The notes under the pieces: model-generated
What the model was told of the DNA's origin: nothing
The model's database searches: none
The model's input: only the letters and a program-made list of their open reading frames with translations
Part shown: positions 1-7,811 of the stretch, piece after piece
Layout: every line of letters starts with the position of its first letter
How positions within the stretch are numbered: position 1 is the first letter of the stretch
NCBI GenBank assembly: GCA_019118885.1
Contig: DWYB01000022.1
Coordinates: forward strand, 1 to 64,000
From: Candidatus Mediterraneibacter surreyensis
Lineage (GTDB): Bacteria > Bacillota > Clostridia > Lachnospirales > Lachnospiraceae
Reading direction: 5' to 3'
Length of the DNA stretch: 64,000 nt
Translations under genes and position numbers: made by a program

Positions 1-171
1 TGTCCTGTAAATGCTTTAGAAAATCCAGAAATAAAACAGCAATCCTGTTGGGATTTTGCATTTGGAGATGATGAAGAAGAGCAGGTTTGGAGAATAGCTT
101 GTCATAGGTGTAGAGATATTTGTCCGTATAATCTAGGTGGTCAAAATTCGATTCTAAGGAAGAATAACTAA
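1..171 (+). CDS. 4Fe-4S protein, C-terminal fragment (epoxyqueuosine reductase-like)
   Basis: The frame is open from the first base and ends at TAA 169-171, so only the last 56 residues are visible. They begin CPVNAL and contain a CHRCRDICPYN motif, the cysteine spacing of the second 4Fe-4S site in the ferredoxin-like domain of epoxyqueuosine reductase (QueG-type) and related iron-sulfur oxidoreductases. QueG itself catalyses the last step of queuosine synthesis on tRNA, but without the N-terminal cobalamin domain I cannot tell QueG from other double-cluster proteins. The gene starts upstream of the window. The cluster motif is clear; the exact family is not. Confidence 0.6.
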   Translation, partial: CPVNALENPEIKQQSCWDFAFGDDEEEQVWRIACHRCRDICPYNLGGQNSILRKNN

Positions 172-233
172 AGAAAATCCTAATTTGTGAAGGAGTAAAA
201 GTTGACTATCAAATTTGAAGGGAACTATTCGCT

Positions 234-704
234 ATGACAAACAAATTTTTCCCGGAAGAGAAAATAACCGAGAATGATCTTTACTTTCTGTGTTATATGA
301 TAGAACGCATAGCAAGGAAATTACATTAGAAAAACAAATATGTTGTTAATTCTATACCGAAAGATGAGTGGGTGCGTCTGATCAGCCTTGCCAATATACT
401 TCACTGTGAGAATCCTCTGAAAATTGAAGATGAATGGATTGAAGAGTATAAGCTGGCAAAAGGGAATTTTGATATAACGGATGTAGATTCAGAACTGGTA
501 GATGAAATCCCATCAGAAACACAGATGGGGAAGGTGTATACAAGGCTGATTCTGTCAACGTTACAGCCGGAGAAAGAATATATTGATGGAATGATTCGAG
601 TATATAACGATGAAATATGTGATACGATTGATAATTACAATAGCAGTACATATTATGAACCCTCTTATGTGATCACAAGAGCTTATAATAATGGTGGATT
701 TTAA
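234..704 (+). pseudogene. Conserved hypothetical protein interrupted by an internal stop
   Basis: An ATG at 234 opens a frame (MTNKFFPEEK...) that hits one TAG at 327-329, after ARKLH, and continues in the same frame without a shift to TAA 702-704. The two parts read as one acidic protein of about 156 residues ending YVITRAYNNGGF. I do not recognise a functional domain. The single in-frame stop with an otherwise intact frame points to a recent inactivation, or to a product restarted near GTG 372. A second ORF starting at ATG 691 (MVDFKEQKTALGYV) overlaps the end and could be a remnant of a following gene. A decayed second copy of this gene lies at about 1495-1590. Confidence 0.6.
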
Positions 705-760
705 AGAGCAGAAAACCGCACTTGGATACGTTATGGAGAACCATATCATAAATAGAGATC

Positions 761-796
761 GGAATAGGGGGAACTGCTTAGTTCCTCCCTTATTCC
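761..796. terminator. Stem-loop between convergent genes
   Basis: GGAATA-GGGGGAAC pairs with GTTCCTCCCTTATTCC around the loop TGCTTA, with one bulge. It lies between the 3' ends of the plus-strand hypothetical gene and the minus-strand XRE regulator, where a bidirectional terminator would be expected. No strong T-tract follows on either strand. Confidence 0.4.
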
Positions 797-810
797 ATAT
801 CATAATGCTA

Positions 811-1332
811 TCAGAATATGATTTTATTCTTTTTTCCTGTCAAGAAAATACCAATAATCGCGATAATAAAAATAATCGGTGCCACTCTGACAAACAACCA
901 CTCAAATGAGTGAAATGCCACTCCGAGAACAGCAGTTTCAGGGTCACTATAATCCCACCCCAAGTAAGGACTTTTTAATATTATTAAGGCTGCAAAAACG
1001 ATCACTATAACTGCGCATAATGAAATAAAAAGCCAACGAATAATTTTTCTTCTTGTGTTTTCCCGAGTTGCCAGTTGCCAATTAATCACTTCTAATTTTT
1101 CGGAAATGGCTTTTATGTTATCAACCTCGGATTCAATAACAGTTTCTCCAAGCAACGTACTCACAGGCGTTTCAAGAGCTTCCGATATGGAGATTAACAT
1201 ATCAGAATCGGGAACCGATAGTCCTTGCTCCCATTTAGAAACTGTTTGCCGCACGACGTTCAGCTTGACAGCAAGTTCATGTTGCGAAAGTCCTTTTGAT
1301 TTTCTAATAGCTTTAATATTTTCGTTGAGCAT
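811..1332 (-). CDS. XRE-family regulator with C-terminal membrane segments
   Basis: The 173-residue protein begins with a Cro/C1-type helix-turn-helix at about residues 5-60 (IRKSKGLSQHELA, VRQTVSKWEQG), followed by a linker and two hydrophobic segments near residues 97-120 and 146-165. This is the layout of membrane-anchored XRE regulators common in Clostridia, where the HTH binds DNA and the membrane part may sense a signal. I chose the ATG at 1332 because AAAGGAGA sits 8 bases before it; a longer frame to 1365 lacks a good site. The target is not evident. It lies between the interrupted hypothetical gene and that gene's decayed copy. Confidence 0.8.
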   Translation of the reverse strand: MLNENIKAIRKSKGLSQHELAVKLNVVRQTVSKWEQGLSVPDSDMLISISEALETPVSTLLGETVIESEVDNIKAISEKLEVINWQLATRENTRRKIIRWLFISLCAVIVIVFAALIILKSPYLGWDYSDPETAVLGVAFHSFEWLFVRVAPIIFIIAIIGIFLTGKKNKIIF

Positions 1333-1494
1333 TAGGGGAGTCTCCTTTCTTTTTGTCGTTACCATTATTGTAGTCGGAATTGCCCGTTGCTACAAGCAAC
1401 GCATCTTAACATCTGCACTTTCAAATAAAATGAAGCATATAGAAAGCAACTCTACCGTTGTAATAACTGGTGAATGGTTCACGGCACATGGAAC

Positions 1495-1590
1495 GAGGAA
1501 GATTATATCGATGGAATGATCCGGTATACAAGGATGAAATATGTAAAACTATTGACAAGTATACTTGGCAATATTATAATGGCAATGTAA
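1495..1590 (+). pseudogene. Decayed second copy of the gene at 234-704
   Basis: The stretch reads EDYIDGMIR and then, after a one-base deletion, VYKDEICKTIDKYTWQYYN in the next frame. This matches the segment EYIDGMIRVYNDEICDTIDNYN of the gene at 234-704, and the DNA is similar throughout. No start, N-terminus or proper C-terminus remains. It is a paralogue fragment, probably left from a local duplication now separated by the XRE gene. Confidence 0.6.
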
Positions 1591-1627
1591 CAAGAAAACT
1601 TGGCAATCATATTTGGAGGTTTCCATT

Positions 1628-1963
1628 ATGAACAGGGACGAAATTTTAGCAAAAAGCAGAGCGGAAAATAAGAACAAAGACGTATACGAGCAAGAAGTTT
1701 TAAAGCAGGCAAGCAAAAGTGCGGTCGTAGTTCAGATGTCCTTGGCGACGATCTTCTTCGTGACACAGATATTTACCGGCAAAGGCATAAACTGGGGGAT
1801 GTGGGCGCTTGTTTTCAGCGCAAATATGACAATCAACTGGGTGAAATATACGAAACTTCATCGTAAGTCCGAGCTTATGATAGCAATCGCCTATACGATA
1901 CTTGTAGCTGTAATGTCCGGATACTACATCTATGAACTGATTGTCTCTTCCGTAATCATGTAA
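1628..1963 (+). CDS. Small membrane protein (DUF6442-like)
   Basis: A 111-residue protein beginning MNRDEILAKSRAENKNKD, with a charged N-terminal 30 residues and then three hydrophobic segments at roughly 32-52, 57-72 and 83-108. The start has GGAGG (1615-1619) 8 bases upstream. The next gene, an XRE regulator, follows within 15 bases, so the two are surely co-transcribed. In Firmicutes such pairs of a small three-helix membrane protein and a short XRE protein are common. The role is unknown; a sensor or anti-regulator partner is plausible. The family name is from memory of the N-terminal pattern. Confidence 0.75.
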   Translation: MNRDEILAKSRAENKNKDVYEQEVLKQASKSAVVVQMSLATIFFVTQIFTGKGINWGMWALVFSANMTINWVKYTKLHRKSELMIAIAYTILVAVMSGYYIYELIVSSVIM

Positions 1964-1976
1964 GGCGGTGGACCAG

Positions 1977-2183
1977 ATGGATGATAAGTTGATATTAAAA
2001 AATCGCCTTAAAGAAGCACGGGCAGAGTTGAAATTATCACAGAAGCAGCTGGCGGATATGGTTGGCGTGTCTCGGAACACGATCAGCTCCATCGAAACAG
2101 GACAGTTCAATCCTACAGCAAAATTGGCGCTGGTTCTCTGTATTGCATTGGATAAAAAGTTTGAAGATCTGTTCTACTTTTAA
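1977..2183 (+). CDS. Short XRE-family transcriptional regulator
   Basis: A 68-residue stand-alone helix-turn-helix protein. The HTH spans residues about 8-60 with LKLSQKQLADMVGVSRNTISSIETG, followed by the LALVLCIALDKKFEDLFYF tail typical of the YozG/Cro-type minimal regulators. ATG 1977 has AAGGCGG 8 bases upstream; a GTG at 1968 gives a three-residue longer form. It forms a two-gene unit with the membrane protein just upstream and probably regulates that unit or neighbouring genes. Confidence 0.88.
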   Translation: MDDKLILKNRLKEARAELKLSQKQLADMVGVSRNTISSIETGQFNPTAKLALVLCIALDKKFEDLFYF

Positions 2184-2266
2184 AACTGTGCGATATTCAG
2201 AACGCCGGTGGGATTATACTTTAGAGATTCCGCATGCGGAAGAAGGTTATTAAAGGAAGAGAATAT

Positions 2267-3727
2267 ATGAGATTATTTAATATTATAGAACTGGCAAAAC
2301 AATATGTGATTTTAGGATTGATTTTTGCAGCGATTATAGGAATAATTGCGGCCGCAGGTTATTTTGTCGTATATAAAAAGATAATGAAAGGCAAGAAAAA
2401 GATAAGGCTGCAGAACGTACTGTGGGCAGGTATATTTTTCTGTTATCTCATAGTAGTGCTTTGCGCTACAGTGCTGGACAGGTCCGCTGTCTGGTCCGGA
2501 AGTAAAATCATGCCTTTGTTTTATTCCTATCGGGAGGCATGGTACAGTTTTTCTATGGCAGAGTGGAGAAATATAGTCCTGAATATTCTTCTTTTTGTAC
2601 CTCTGGGATTTCTGCTGCCGCTGGGAATACGCAGCTTTCGACGTTTCTGGACGACATATTTGGCAGGCCTGGCAGTGACAGTACTGATTGAATCAGTGCA
2701 GTTTGTTTTGGGGAGAGGTGTGGCAGAAGCGGATGATATTCTGAATAACTTTCTGGGAACGATGATCGGTTATGGATGTTATGTTCTGCTTCACGAGATT
2801 TCAGCGGCTGCGAAAAGAACACGATTTAATATTCTGAAAACAGCAGCAGCTCAAATTCCGCTTGTTGTAGTGATACTGGCATTTCTCGGAATCAGTATTA
2901 TATATGATCGGCAGGAACTCGGTAATCTGGAAATCGGCTTTAGCAGCCGGATTGATATGTCTGATGTTAAAGTAACAACAAACGAAATCTACAACAGTAA
3001 GTCGGAATCAGCAGCGGTCTACAAGGTTCCTGTATATACAGAAAACGAGACGAAGAAATTTGCGGAGGATTTTTTCGCTTCACAGGGGCAGGTTATAGAT
3101 GACTCAAGAACGGATCTGTATGATGAAACAGCTGTTTATTATAGCACAGAACAGAATTCTCTGTGGATAGACTACACAGGTGGAACAATGAATTATACGG
3201 ATTATACGGTTACATTTGGGGATGATCTGGATGAAGAATCCTATTCTGAATCAGTTGCCGGGGCGGACGAGGCAACAGTCAGAAAAGCTTTGTCTGCATA
3301 TGGGATTAATGTGCCGGAAGGAGCATTGTTCCGGGAACTGACAGGTGATTCGCCCGGTTATGAATTTGTTGTTTCTCAGCAAAATGAGGACGGTCTTTTC
3401 TATGATGGTTCGCTGTATTGTACGCTTTATGAAGGGGAGAAGTTTGGAGAAATCAGCAATCATATCCTCTCATGTGAGAAGTATAAAGAGTACCCTGTTC
3501 TGTCTGAAAATGAAGCAATGGAACAGATAGAAAACGGAGATTTCCTTTATTTTGGCCAGGATAGTGATGAGATAAAGTCAATAGATCTGGGCAAGGTAAC
3601 TATGAAATATGTTGTGGACTCCAAGAATTATTATCAGCCTGTGTACTCGTTTGAGGCGCGGGTAAACGGAGAAAAGGAATATGAGATAGATATTCCGGCA
3701 CTTAAAAATATATCAGGGAAAGAGTGA
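2267..3727 (+). CDS. VanZ-domain membrane protein with large C-terminal ectodomain
   Basis: About 486 residues. The first half is membrane-embedded: an N-terminal helix near residues 12-37, further helices around 50-68, and a VanZ-like core with NILLFVPLGFLLP, an ESVQ segment and GRGVAEADDILNNFLG. After another helix near 200-218 the remaining 265 residues are hydrophilic, rich in acidic residues and aromatics, and probably outside the cell. VanZ is known from teicoplanin resistance, but most VanZ-like proteins have no proven role. ATG 2267 is chosen because AAAGGAAG lies just upstream; an in-frame ATG at 2234 lacks this. A lipoprotein gene follows 72 bases later. Confidence 0.75.
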   Translation: MRLFNIIELAKQYVILGLIFAAIIGIIAAAGYFVVYKKIMKGKKKIRLQNVLWAGIFFCYLIVVLCATVLDRSAVWSGSKIMPLFYSYREAWYSFSMAEWRNIVLNILLFVPLGFLLPLGIRSFRRFWTTYLAGLAVTVLIESVQFVLGRGVAEADDILNNFLGTMIGYGCYVLLHEISAAAKRTRFNILKTAAAQIPLVVVILAFLGISIIYDRQELGNLEIGFSSRIDMSDVKVTTNEIYNSKSESAAVYKVPVYTENETKKFAEDFFASQGQVIDDSRTDLYDETAVYYSTEQNSLWIDYTGGTMNYTDYTVTFGDDLDEESYSESVAGADEATVRKALSAYGINVPEGALFRELTGDSPGYEFVVSQQNEDGLFYDGSLYCTLYEGEKFGEISNHILSCEKYKEYPVLSENEAMEQIENGDFLYFGQDSDEIKSIDLGKVTMKYVVDSKNYYQPVYSFEARVNGEKEYEIDIPALKNISGKE

Positions 3728-3799
3728 CAGGATTATAAGTCGGATGTATAATGGAGAAAGATGTTCGAAGGTTAAAATAAAATGATTAGGAGGTTAAAA

Positions 3800-4237
3800 A
3801 TGAAGAAGATAGTTTCACTTTGCTTATTAGCTGCATCTGTTTGCGGGTTGATCGGATGCGGAAAAGATTCTGTATCAGATGTAAAAATAGATTACGGCGA
3901 TTCCTCGGTTTATTCGGAAGAAGAGATGGATGAAGCTATAGAGGTCATAAAGGATGAATTTAGTACAGGGCAGTGGAGGGGATTTGAACTTCAAAATGTC
4001 TCTTATTCATCAGACGATAAATGCGACCTGGATAATAACGGATGGTTGAGAGAACTGGCGGAAGCAAATAATCTTTCAGATGATTTTACACAATGCATTA
4101 TGTTTGAGAGTGATTTTCATACCCCTGAAAATGCCTCTGCTGAGTGGAATCCGGATACAGATTATACAGATTTCCAATGGTGGCTCGTTCGAACGGATCA
4201 TAACGAATGGAAATTGCTTTCATGGGGATACTGCTAG
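3800..4237 (+). CDS. Small lipoprotein of unknown function
   Basis: A 145-residue protein with a classical type II signal peptide: MKK, a hydrophobic core and a lipobox LIGC with the lipidated cysteine at residue 20. The mature part is acidic, with a central helical region (SEEEMDEAIEVIKDEF) and a Trp/Asp-rich C-terminus (TDFQWWLVRTD, WKLLSWGYC). AGGAGG sits 7 bases before ATG 3800. It is likely exported and anchored to the outer face of the membrane. It follows the VanZ-domain gene in the same direction, so the two may act together at the cell surface. I do not recognise a domain. Confidence 0.8.
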   Translation: MKKIVSLCLLAASVCGLIGCGKDSVSDVKIDYGDSSVYSEEEMDEAIEVIKDEFSTGQWRGFELQNVSYSSDDKCDLDNNGWLRELAEANNLSDDFTQCIMFESDFHTPENASAEWNPDTDYTDFQWWLVRTDHNEWKLLSWGYC

Positions 4238-4320
4238 AAGCCGAATTATCACTTTGAAATCAGACTTTATGAATCTGATTGGAATAACCGGTCATTTAGA
4301 ATAAAACGGGAGGTTTTATA

Positions 4321-4872
4321 ATGAATATTCCGAAAGTATTAAATTCAGAAGAAGTATATAAGGGCAAAATCATATCAATCAGAAAGGATACCCTGACCCG
4401 TGGAGACGGGAAAAGTTTTGTCAGGGAGACGGCTGTATCCAGTGATGCAGTTGCTGTCGTAGCTATGGATGATCAGAGCCGGATATTGCTGATACGTCAA
4501 TACCGTCATCCGATGGGGCAGCCGATCTGGGAAATTCCTGCGGGGAAAATGGATGTGCGTGGAGAGCAGCCGGAAGAGACGGCAATCCGCGAATTGCAGG
4601 AAGAAACGGATACAACAGCGGAATCGGTTAGAATGCTGACTATATTTTATAATTCCGCAGGATGGACAAATGAAAAGACTTATGTCTATCTGGCAAAAAA
4701 TCTGAAAGAAGTTCCCGAATTTAAAAGGGAGAATGAGGAAGCTGACATCGAGAAGAAATGGATTGCCTTGGATGAGGCTTATGAAATGGTGCTGTCAGGA
4801 GAACTGGCTGACGCAAAGACTGTGATAGGAATACTGCTTACATTTGAAAATGAAAAATCTTCACAGGGATAA
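4321..4872 (+). CDS. Nudix hydrolase, ADP-ribose pyrophosphatase type
   Basis: A 183-residue protein of the ADP-ribose pyrophosphatase (NudF) subgroup, which splits ADP-ribose into AMP and ribose-5-phosphate. The Nudix box runs from GKMDVRGE to AIRELQEETD at about residues 75-97 and keeps the metal-binding glutamates of REL-x-EE. The preceding IRQYRHPMGQPIWEIPAGK is the usual NudF signature that positions the substrate. A GGGAGG site precedes ATG 4321. It is the last gene before a strong bidirectional terminator. Confidence 0.9.
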   Translation: MNIPKVLNSEEVYKGKIISIRKDTLTRGDGKSFVRETAVSSDAVAVVAMDDQSRILLIRQYRHPMGQPIWEIPAGKMDVRGEQPEETAIRELQEETDTTAESVRMLTIFYNSAGWTNEKTYVYLAKNLKEVPEFKRENEEADIEKKWIALDEAYEMVLSGELADAKTVIGILLTFENEKSSQG

Positions 4873-4888
4873 AAATATTTTGAATGAG

Positions 4889-4938
4889 CAGGGCTGCAGG
4901 AATAATGATTCAAATCATAGATCCTGCAGCCCTGTTTA
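4889..4938. terminator. Bidirectional intrinsic terminator
   Basis: A perfect 13-bp inverted repeat, CAGGGCTGCAGGA (4889-4901) and its complement (4922-4934), followed by TTTAATTTATT. It sits between the convergent Nudix and glycosidase genes and ends both transcripts. Confidence 0.85.
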
Positions 4939-4940
4939 AT

Positions 4941-6521
4941 TTATTCCGTCAGATATTTTTTGATCAGATAGACCGGTGTGCAGCTCCATGCATGACAGTA
5001 ACTGTTCACGATTGGACTTCCGTAAGGAGAGTATTCCGGCATATTTGGATCAAAGGCTTCCCAGAAAGTATCTGCGCCGAGATCGATCATCTTTCCCCAG
5101 TAATTTTTCATAAGAGACACGGCGTCTTCTTTAAGACCGGCCTCAAAGAGCGCCTCTACGATATGATGATACATATATGGTGTAGCGATGCCTTTAACAG
5201 GGAACATTTCCCGGACTACAGTCTGCATGATCTCTTTATTTTCTTCCGGACTCATTACGCCGGCCAATACCATCCAGACCTGGCTTGCAATGTTATATTC
5301 ATCATTACCGGTGACAAATAGTTTCCGCTCCTGATGATATAGCTTTTCTTTTGCATAACCGCTGATGAGAGCCAGTTTCCTGCGATAGAATTCTGTATCT
5401 GAATCCCCGGCAATCTCAGAAAGTGAGATAAACTGTTTCAGTACATAAATCATTTCCGCCTGCCCGGCTGTATCCTTATTGAATTCATTGGACCAGTCTA
5501 CAAAAACCGGATAATCTTCGGCAGGAATCAGTCCGCCTTCTTCATTAAACATCTGAAGAGAGAGATCCATCTGCCTTTTTGCCGTCGGATACAATTCTTT
5601 TACAAGGGCAGTATCCGGGTGAGCCTGATGTAGATCATACAGTACGGAGATGAAAAACAGGCTGTATTCAAAAAGAAAAGTGTCATCAGGAATATTTTTC
5701 GGGCTGACAAATACATTTGCGGAAATTTTTCCTTCTTTTGTCGCCATGCCTGCAAAAAGATAGAGACATCGTTTCACCAGCGCGGTATTGTCAAAGGACG
5801 CATAATCGGCAAGAGCCTGAAGACGGAGATCGCCGAGCCACAGTCTGCGGTCTCTTTTTGGTCCGTCTTCAAATACATCCTGCATACAGTCTGACAGTGT
5901 TTTGAGCCCTACGTCGTAGATTCGCTGGAGTTTTTCGTCTTTTAAGCAGAGCGGACGGAATGTGGAAGTGTCTGCCGACGTCTCCGTTGTAACAACAGGA
6001 TCAGAAAACACAGCCTGCCATTTCGGCGATGTATCGATTACTTTCAGCTCCACATAGCGGAAGCTGTACCGTCTCGGAAGAGACAGTCTGGCGGGAAGCT
6101 TATCCAGATGGATGAATTCTTCCTGGATCCAGGAGCGGCTCAGCCATCCGTCATAGTCCGAAGATTCCGCCGTAAGTTCGGCGGGTACTTCTGCGAACTT
6201 AATGCGCAGATAGAGAGGGGCATCCATAGGAGAGCCGGTCTGATCAATATGAATTTCAAAATTCCCCACTCTGTGGTCTCCGAAATCCAGGATCAGCCGG
6301 TCATCTCTTTTCAAACCGTAAGTAGACAGTTGTGAGATATCTTTATCGCTTGTTTCCGCTTTCGCTCCGTTCAGCCAGGATGGATCATGAACAATTTCTA
6401 CGATGCGGAAGGGAGTAACTTTTTCCGATCGTATTTCCGGTCTGTTTTCTTCCGCTTTTTTAAGTAATTTTTCATCATGGATGAATTCTACATCGTTATT
6501 GATCTGAAATGTAAATGCCAT
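4941..6521 (-). CDS. GH78-type glycoside hydrolase (alpha-L-rhamnosidase-like)
   Basis: A 526-residue protein without a signal peptide, so it acts in the cytoplasm. Residues 1-180 are beta-rich, like the accessory domain of family 78 enzymes; residues about 190-526 form the (alpha/alpha)6 barrel. DGPKRDRRLWLGD (219-231) corresponds to the GH78 catalytic-site motif, GADTFWEAFDP (482-492) carries a second acidic site, and SYCHAWSCTPVYLI (507-520) is the typical end of the barrel. GH78 enzymes remove terminal L-rhamnose; the true substrate here is inferred. It lies last in a three-gene operon behind two sugar-type transporters, which fits import of a small glycoside and intracellular cleavage. 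Shorter than typical multidomain GH78 proteins. Confidence 0.78.
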   Translation of the reverse strand: MAFTFQINNDVEFIHDEKLLKKAEENRPEIRSEKVTPFRIVEIVHDPSWLNGAKAETSDKDISQLSTYGLKRDDRLILDFGDHRVGNFEIHIDQTGSPMDAPLYLRIKFAEVPAELTAESSDYDGWLSRSWIQEEFIHLDKLPARLSLPRRYSFRYVELKVIDTSPKWQAVFSDPVVTTETSADTSTFRPLCLKDEKLQRIYDVGLKTLSDCMQDVFEDGPKRDRRLWLGDLRLQALADYASFDNTALVKRCLYLFAGMATKEGKISANVFVSPKNIPDDTFLFEYSLFFISVLYDLHQAHPDTALVKELYPTAKRQMDLSLQMFNEEGGLIPAEDYPVFVDWSNEFNKDTAGQAEMIYVLKQFISLSEIAGDSDTEFYRRKLALISGYAKEKLYHQERKLFVTGNDEYNIASQVWMVLAGVMSPEENKEIMQTVVREMFPVKGIATPYMYHHIVEALFEAGLKEDAVSLMKNYWGKMIDLGADTFWEAFDPNMPEYSPYGSPIVNSYCHAWSCTPVYLIKKYLTE

Positions 6522-6536
6522 TATCCGATCCTCCTT

Positions 6537-7793
6537 TTACATCTGTCCAACGCCGTGTTTTTTCTGCAGACGGAGCATTATAGTACCGGCCGCTGCACTG
6601 ATGAGAACGATCACTGCGAAGCCATACATAGTTGACTGTATACGCTCCGGAACAACCAGATACGGTGTAACAAGAGCGAACAGACCGCAGCACAGTCTCG
6701 AAAATCCGTTGATAAATCCCTGCATGGACGCTCTCGCCTCTGACGGGAAGGATTCCTGTGTCCATACTTTGTATATGGATTCTCCTGCAAACTGATTGCC
6801 GATGTTATAGCAGGCAATCATAGCAACGATCATAAACAGTGCACCGCCGCCCAGAGCAATGCCGATCATGGCTGCCGCCTGGATCACGATACCTACATAG
6901 AAGAATTTGTTTCTGTGTTTGCTGCCTGCAGCAGAAGCGAAGAGAATACCACAGATCAATCCTGCAATGTTCAGAGCGATTCCACAGCCTGTTGCCAGCG
7001 CCTGAGACGCATTCGCCTTAACAAGCATATAAGTCTGGAACTGTCCGAATGTATTTGCCAGAAGATTCCAGCATACATAGAAAATGATAATGCAGAAGAA
7101 GAAAGAGAGATATTTGCTCTTTGCATCCCCTTTAAATAAAGAGGTAAAAGATACATCAGTATTGCCTTTTGTACCTTCAGCAGCGCGGTAACGATCCCCT
7201 TCGCGGTGGAACTCTTTAAATTTCCGTGAAAAAATTCTCCACATAAATGCGATCACAGCCAGTCCGCCGAGAATTCCGAATACGATTCTTGCACCCAGTG
7301 CGCCTTCCGCTCTTGAAACGATGAAAGCCATAGCGTAAGATCCCAGTACTCCGATCTGCCAGAACACCTGCGTAGATGCGACAAGTCCTGCAGAAGTTTT
7401 TTCATCCGGCGCATCGTGAGAGATAACAGTAAGACTGATAGGAAGATCAGCACCGGATGCAAATCCGGTAAGGATCAGTCCGACAAGTAGCATGGAGAAG
7501 CTTCCGGACAATACGCAGATCAGCGCGCCTGCTGCATATAGTATATTCATGTAATTAAATGCGCGGATCAGTCCCATAAGTTTAGTTACATATCCGGCCA
7601 GAAGTGATCCGGCGGCAATTGCAAAGGTCAGTGCACCCGAAAGGATACCAACCTCTCCGGTTGAAAGTCCAAGACCTTCCTGCCAAACAGTAATGGTGGC
7701 AGACAGTCCGATGATGATGCCGGATCCGAGCATGGAGCCGATGCCGGCAGCCCCTACCAGGGGCATATATTTCTTAGTATTTGTGTTACTCAT
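6537..7793 (-). CDS. MFS transporter
   Basis: A 418-residue protein with about 12 hydrophobic segments and a central cytoplasmic loop (about residues 185-220), the standard major facilitator fold. The region GYVTKLMGLIRAFNY after helix 2 resembles the loop 2-3 motif of sugar porters. AAAGGAG lies 7 bases before ATG 7793. It lies between the GPH-family transporter and the glycosidase in one operon, with 18 bases to the upstream gene and 15 to the downstream gene. The substrate is probably a plant-derived glycoside or its sugar product, but nothing in the sequence fixes it. Confidence 0.85.
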   Translation of the reverse strand: MSNTNTKKYMPLVGAAGIGSMLGSGIIIGLSATITVWQEGLGLSTGEVGILSGALTFAIAAGSLLAGYVTKLMGLIRAFNYMNILYAAGALICVLSGSFSMLLVGLILTGFASGADLPISLTVISHDAPDEKTSAGLVASTQVFWQIGVLGSYAMAFIVSRAEGALGARIVFGILGGLAVIAFMWRIFSRKFKEFHREGDRYRAAEGTKGNTDVSFTSLFKGDAKSKYLSFFFCIIIFYVCWNLLANTFGQFQTYMLVKANASQALATGCGIALNIAGLICGILFASAAGSKHRNKFFYVGIVIQAAAMIGIALGGGALFMIVAMIACYNIGNQFAGESIYKVWTQESFPSEARASMQGFINGFSRLCCGLFALVTPYLVVPERIQSTMYGFAVIVLISAAAGTIMLRLQKKHGVGQM

Positions 7794-7811
7794 GATTTTG
7801 TCTCCTTTGTA

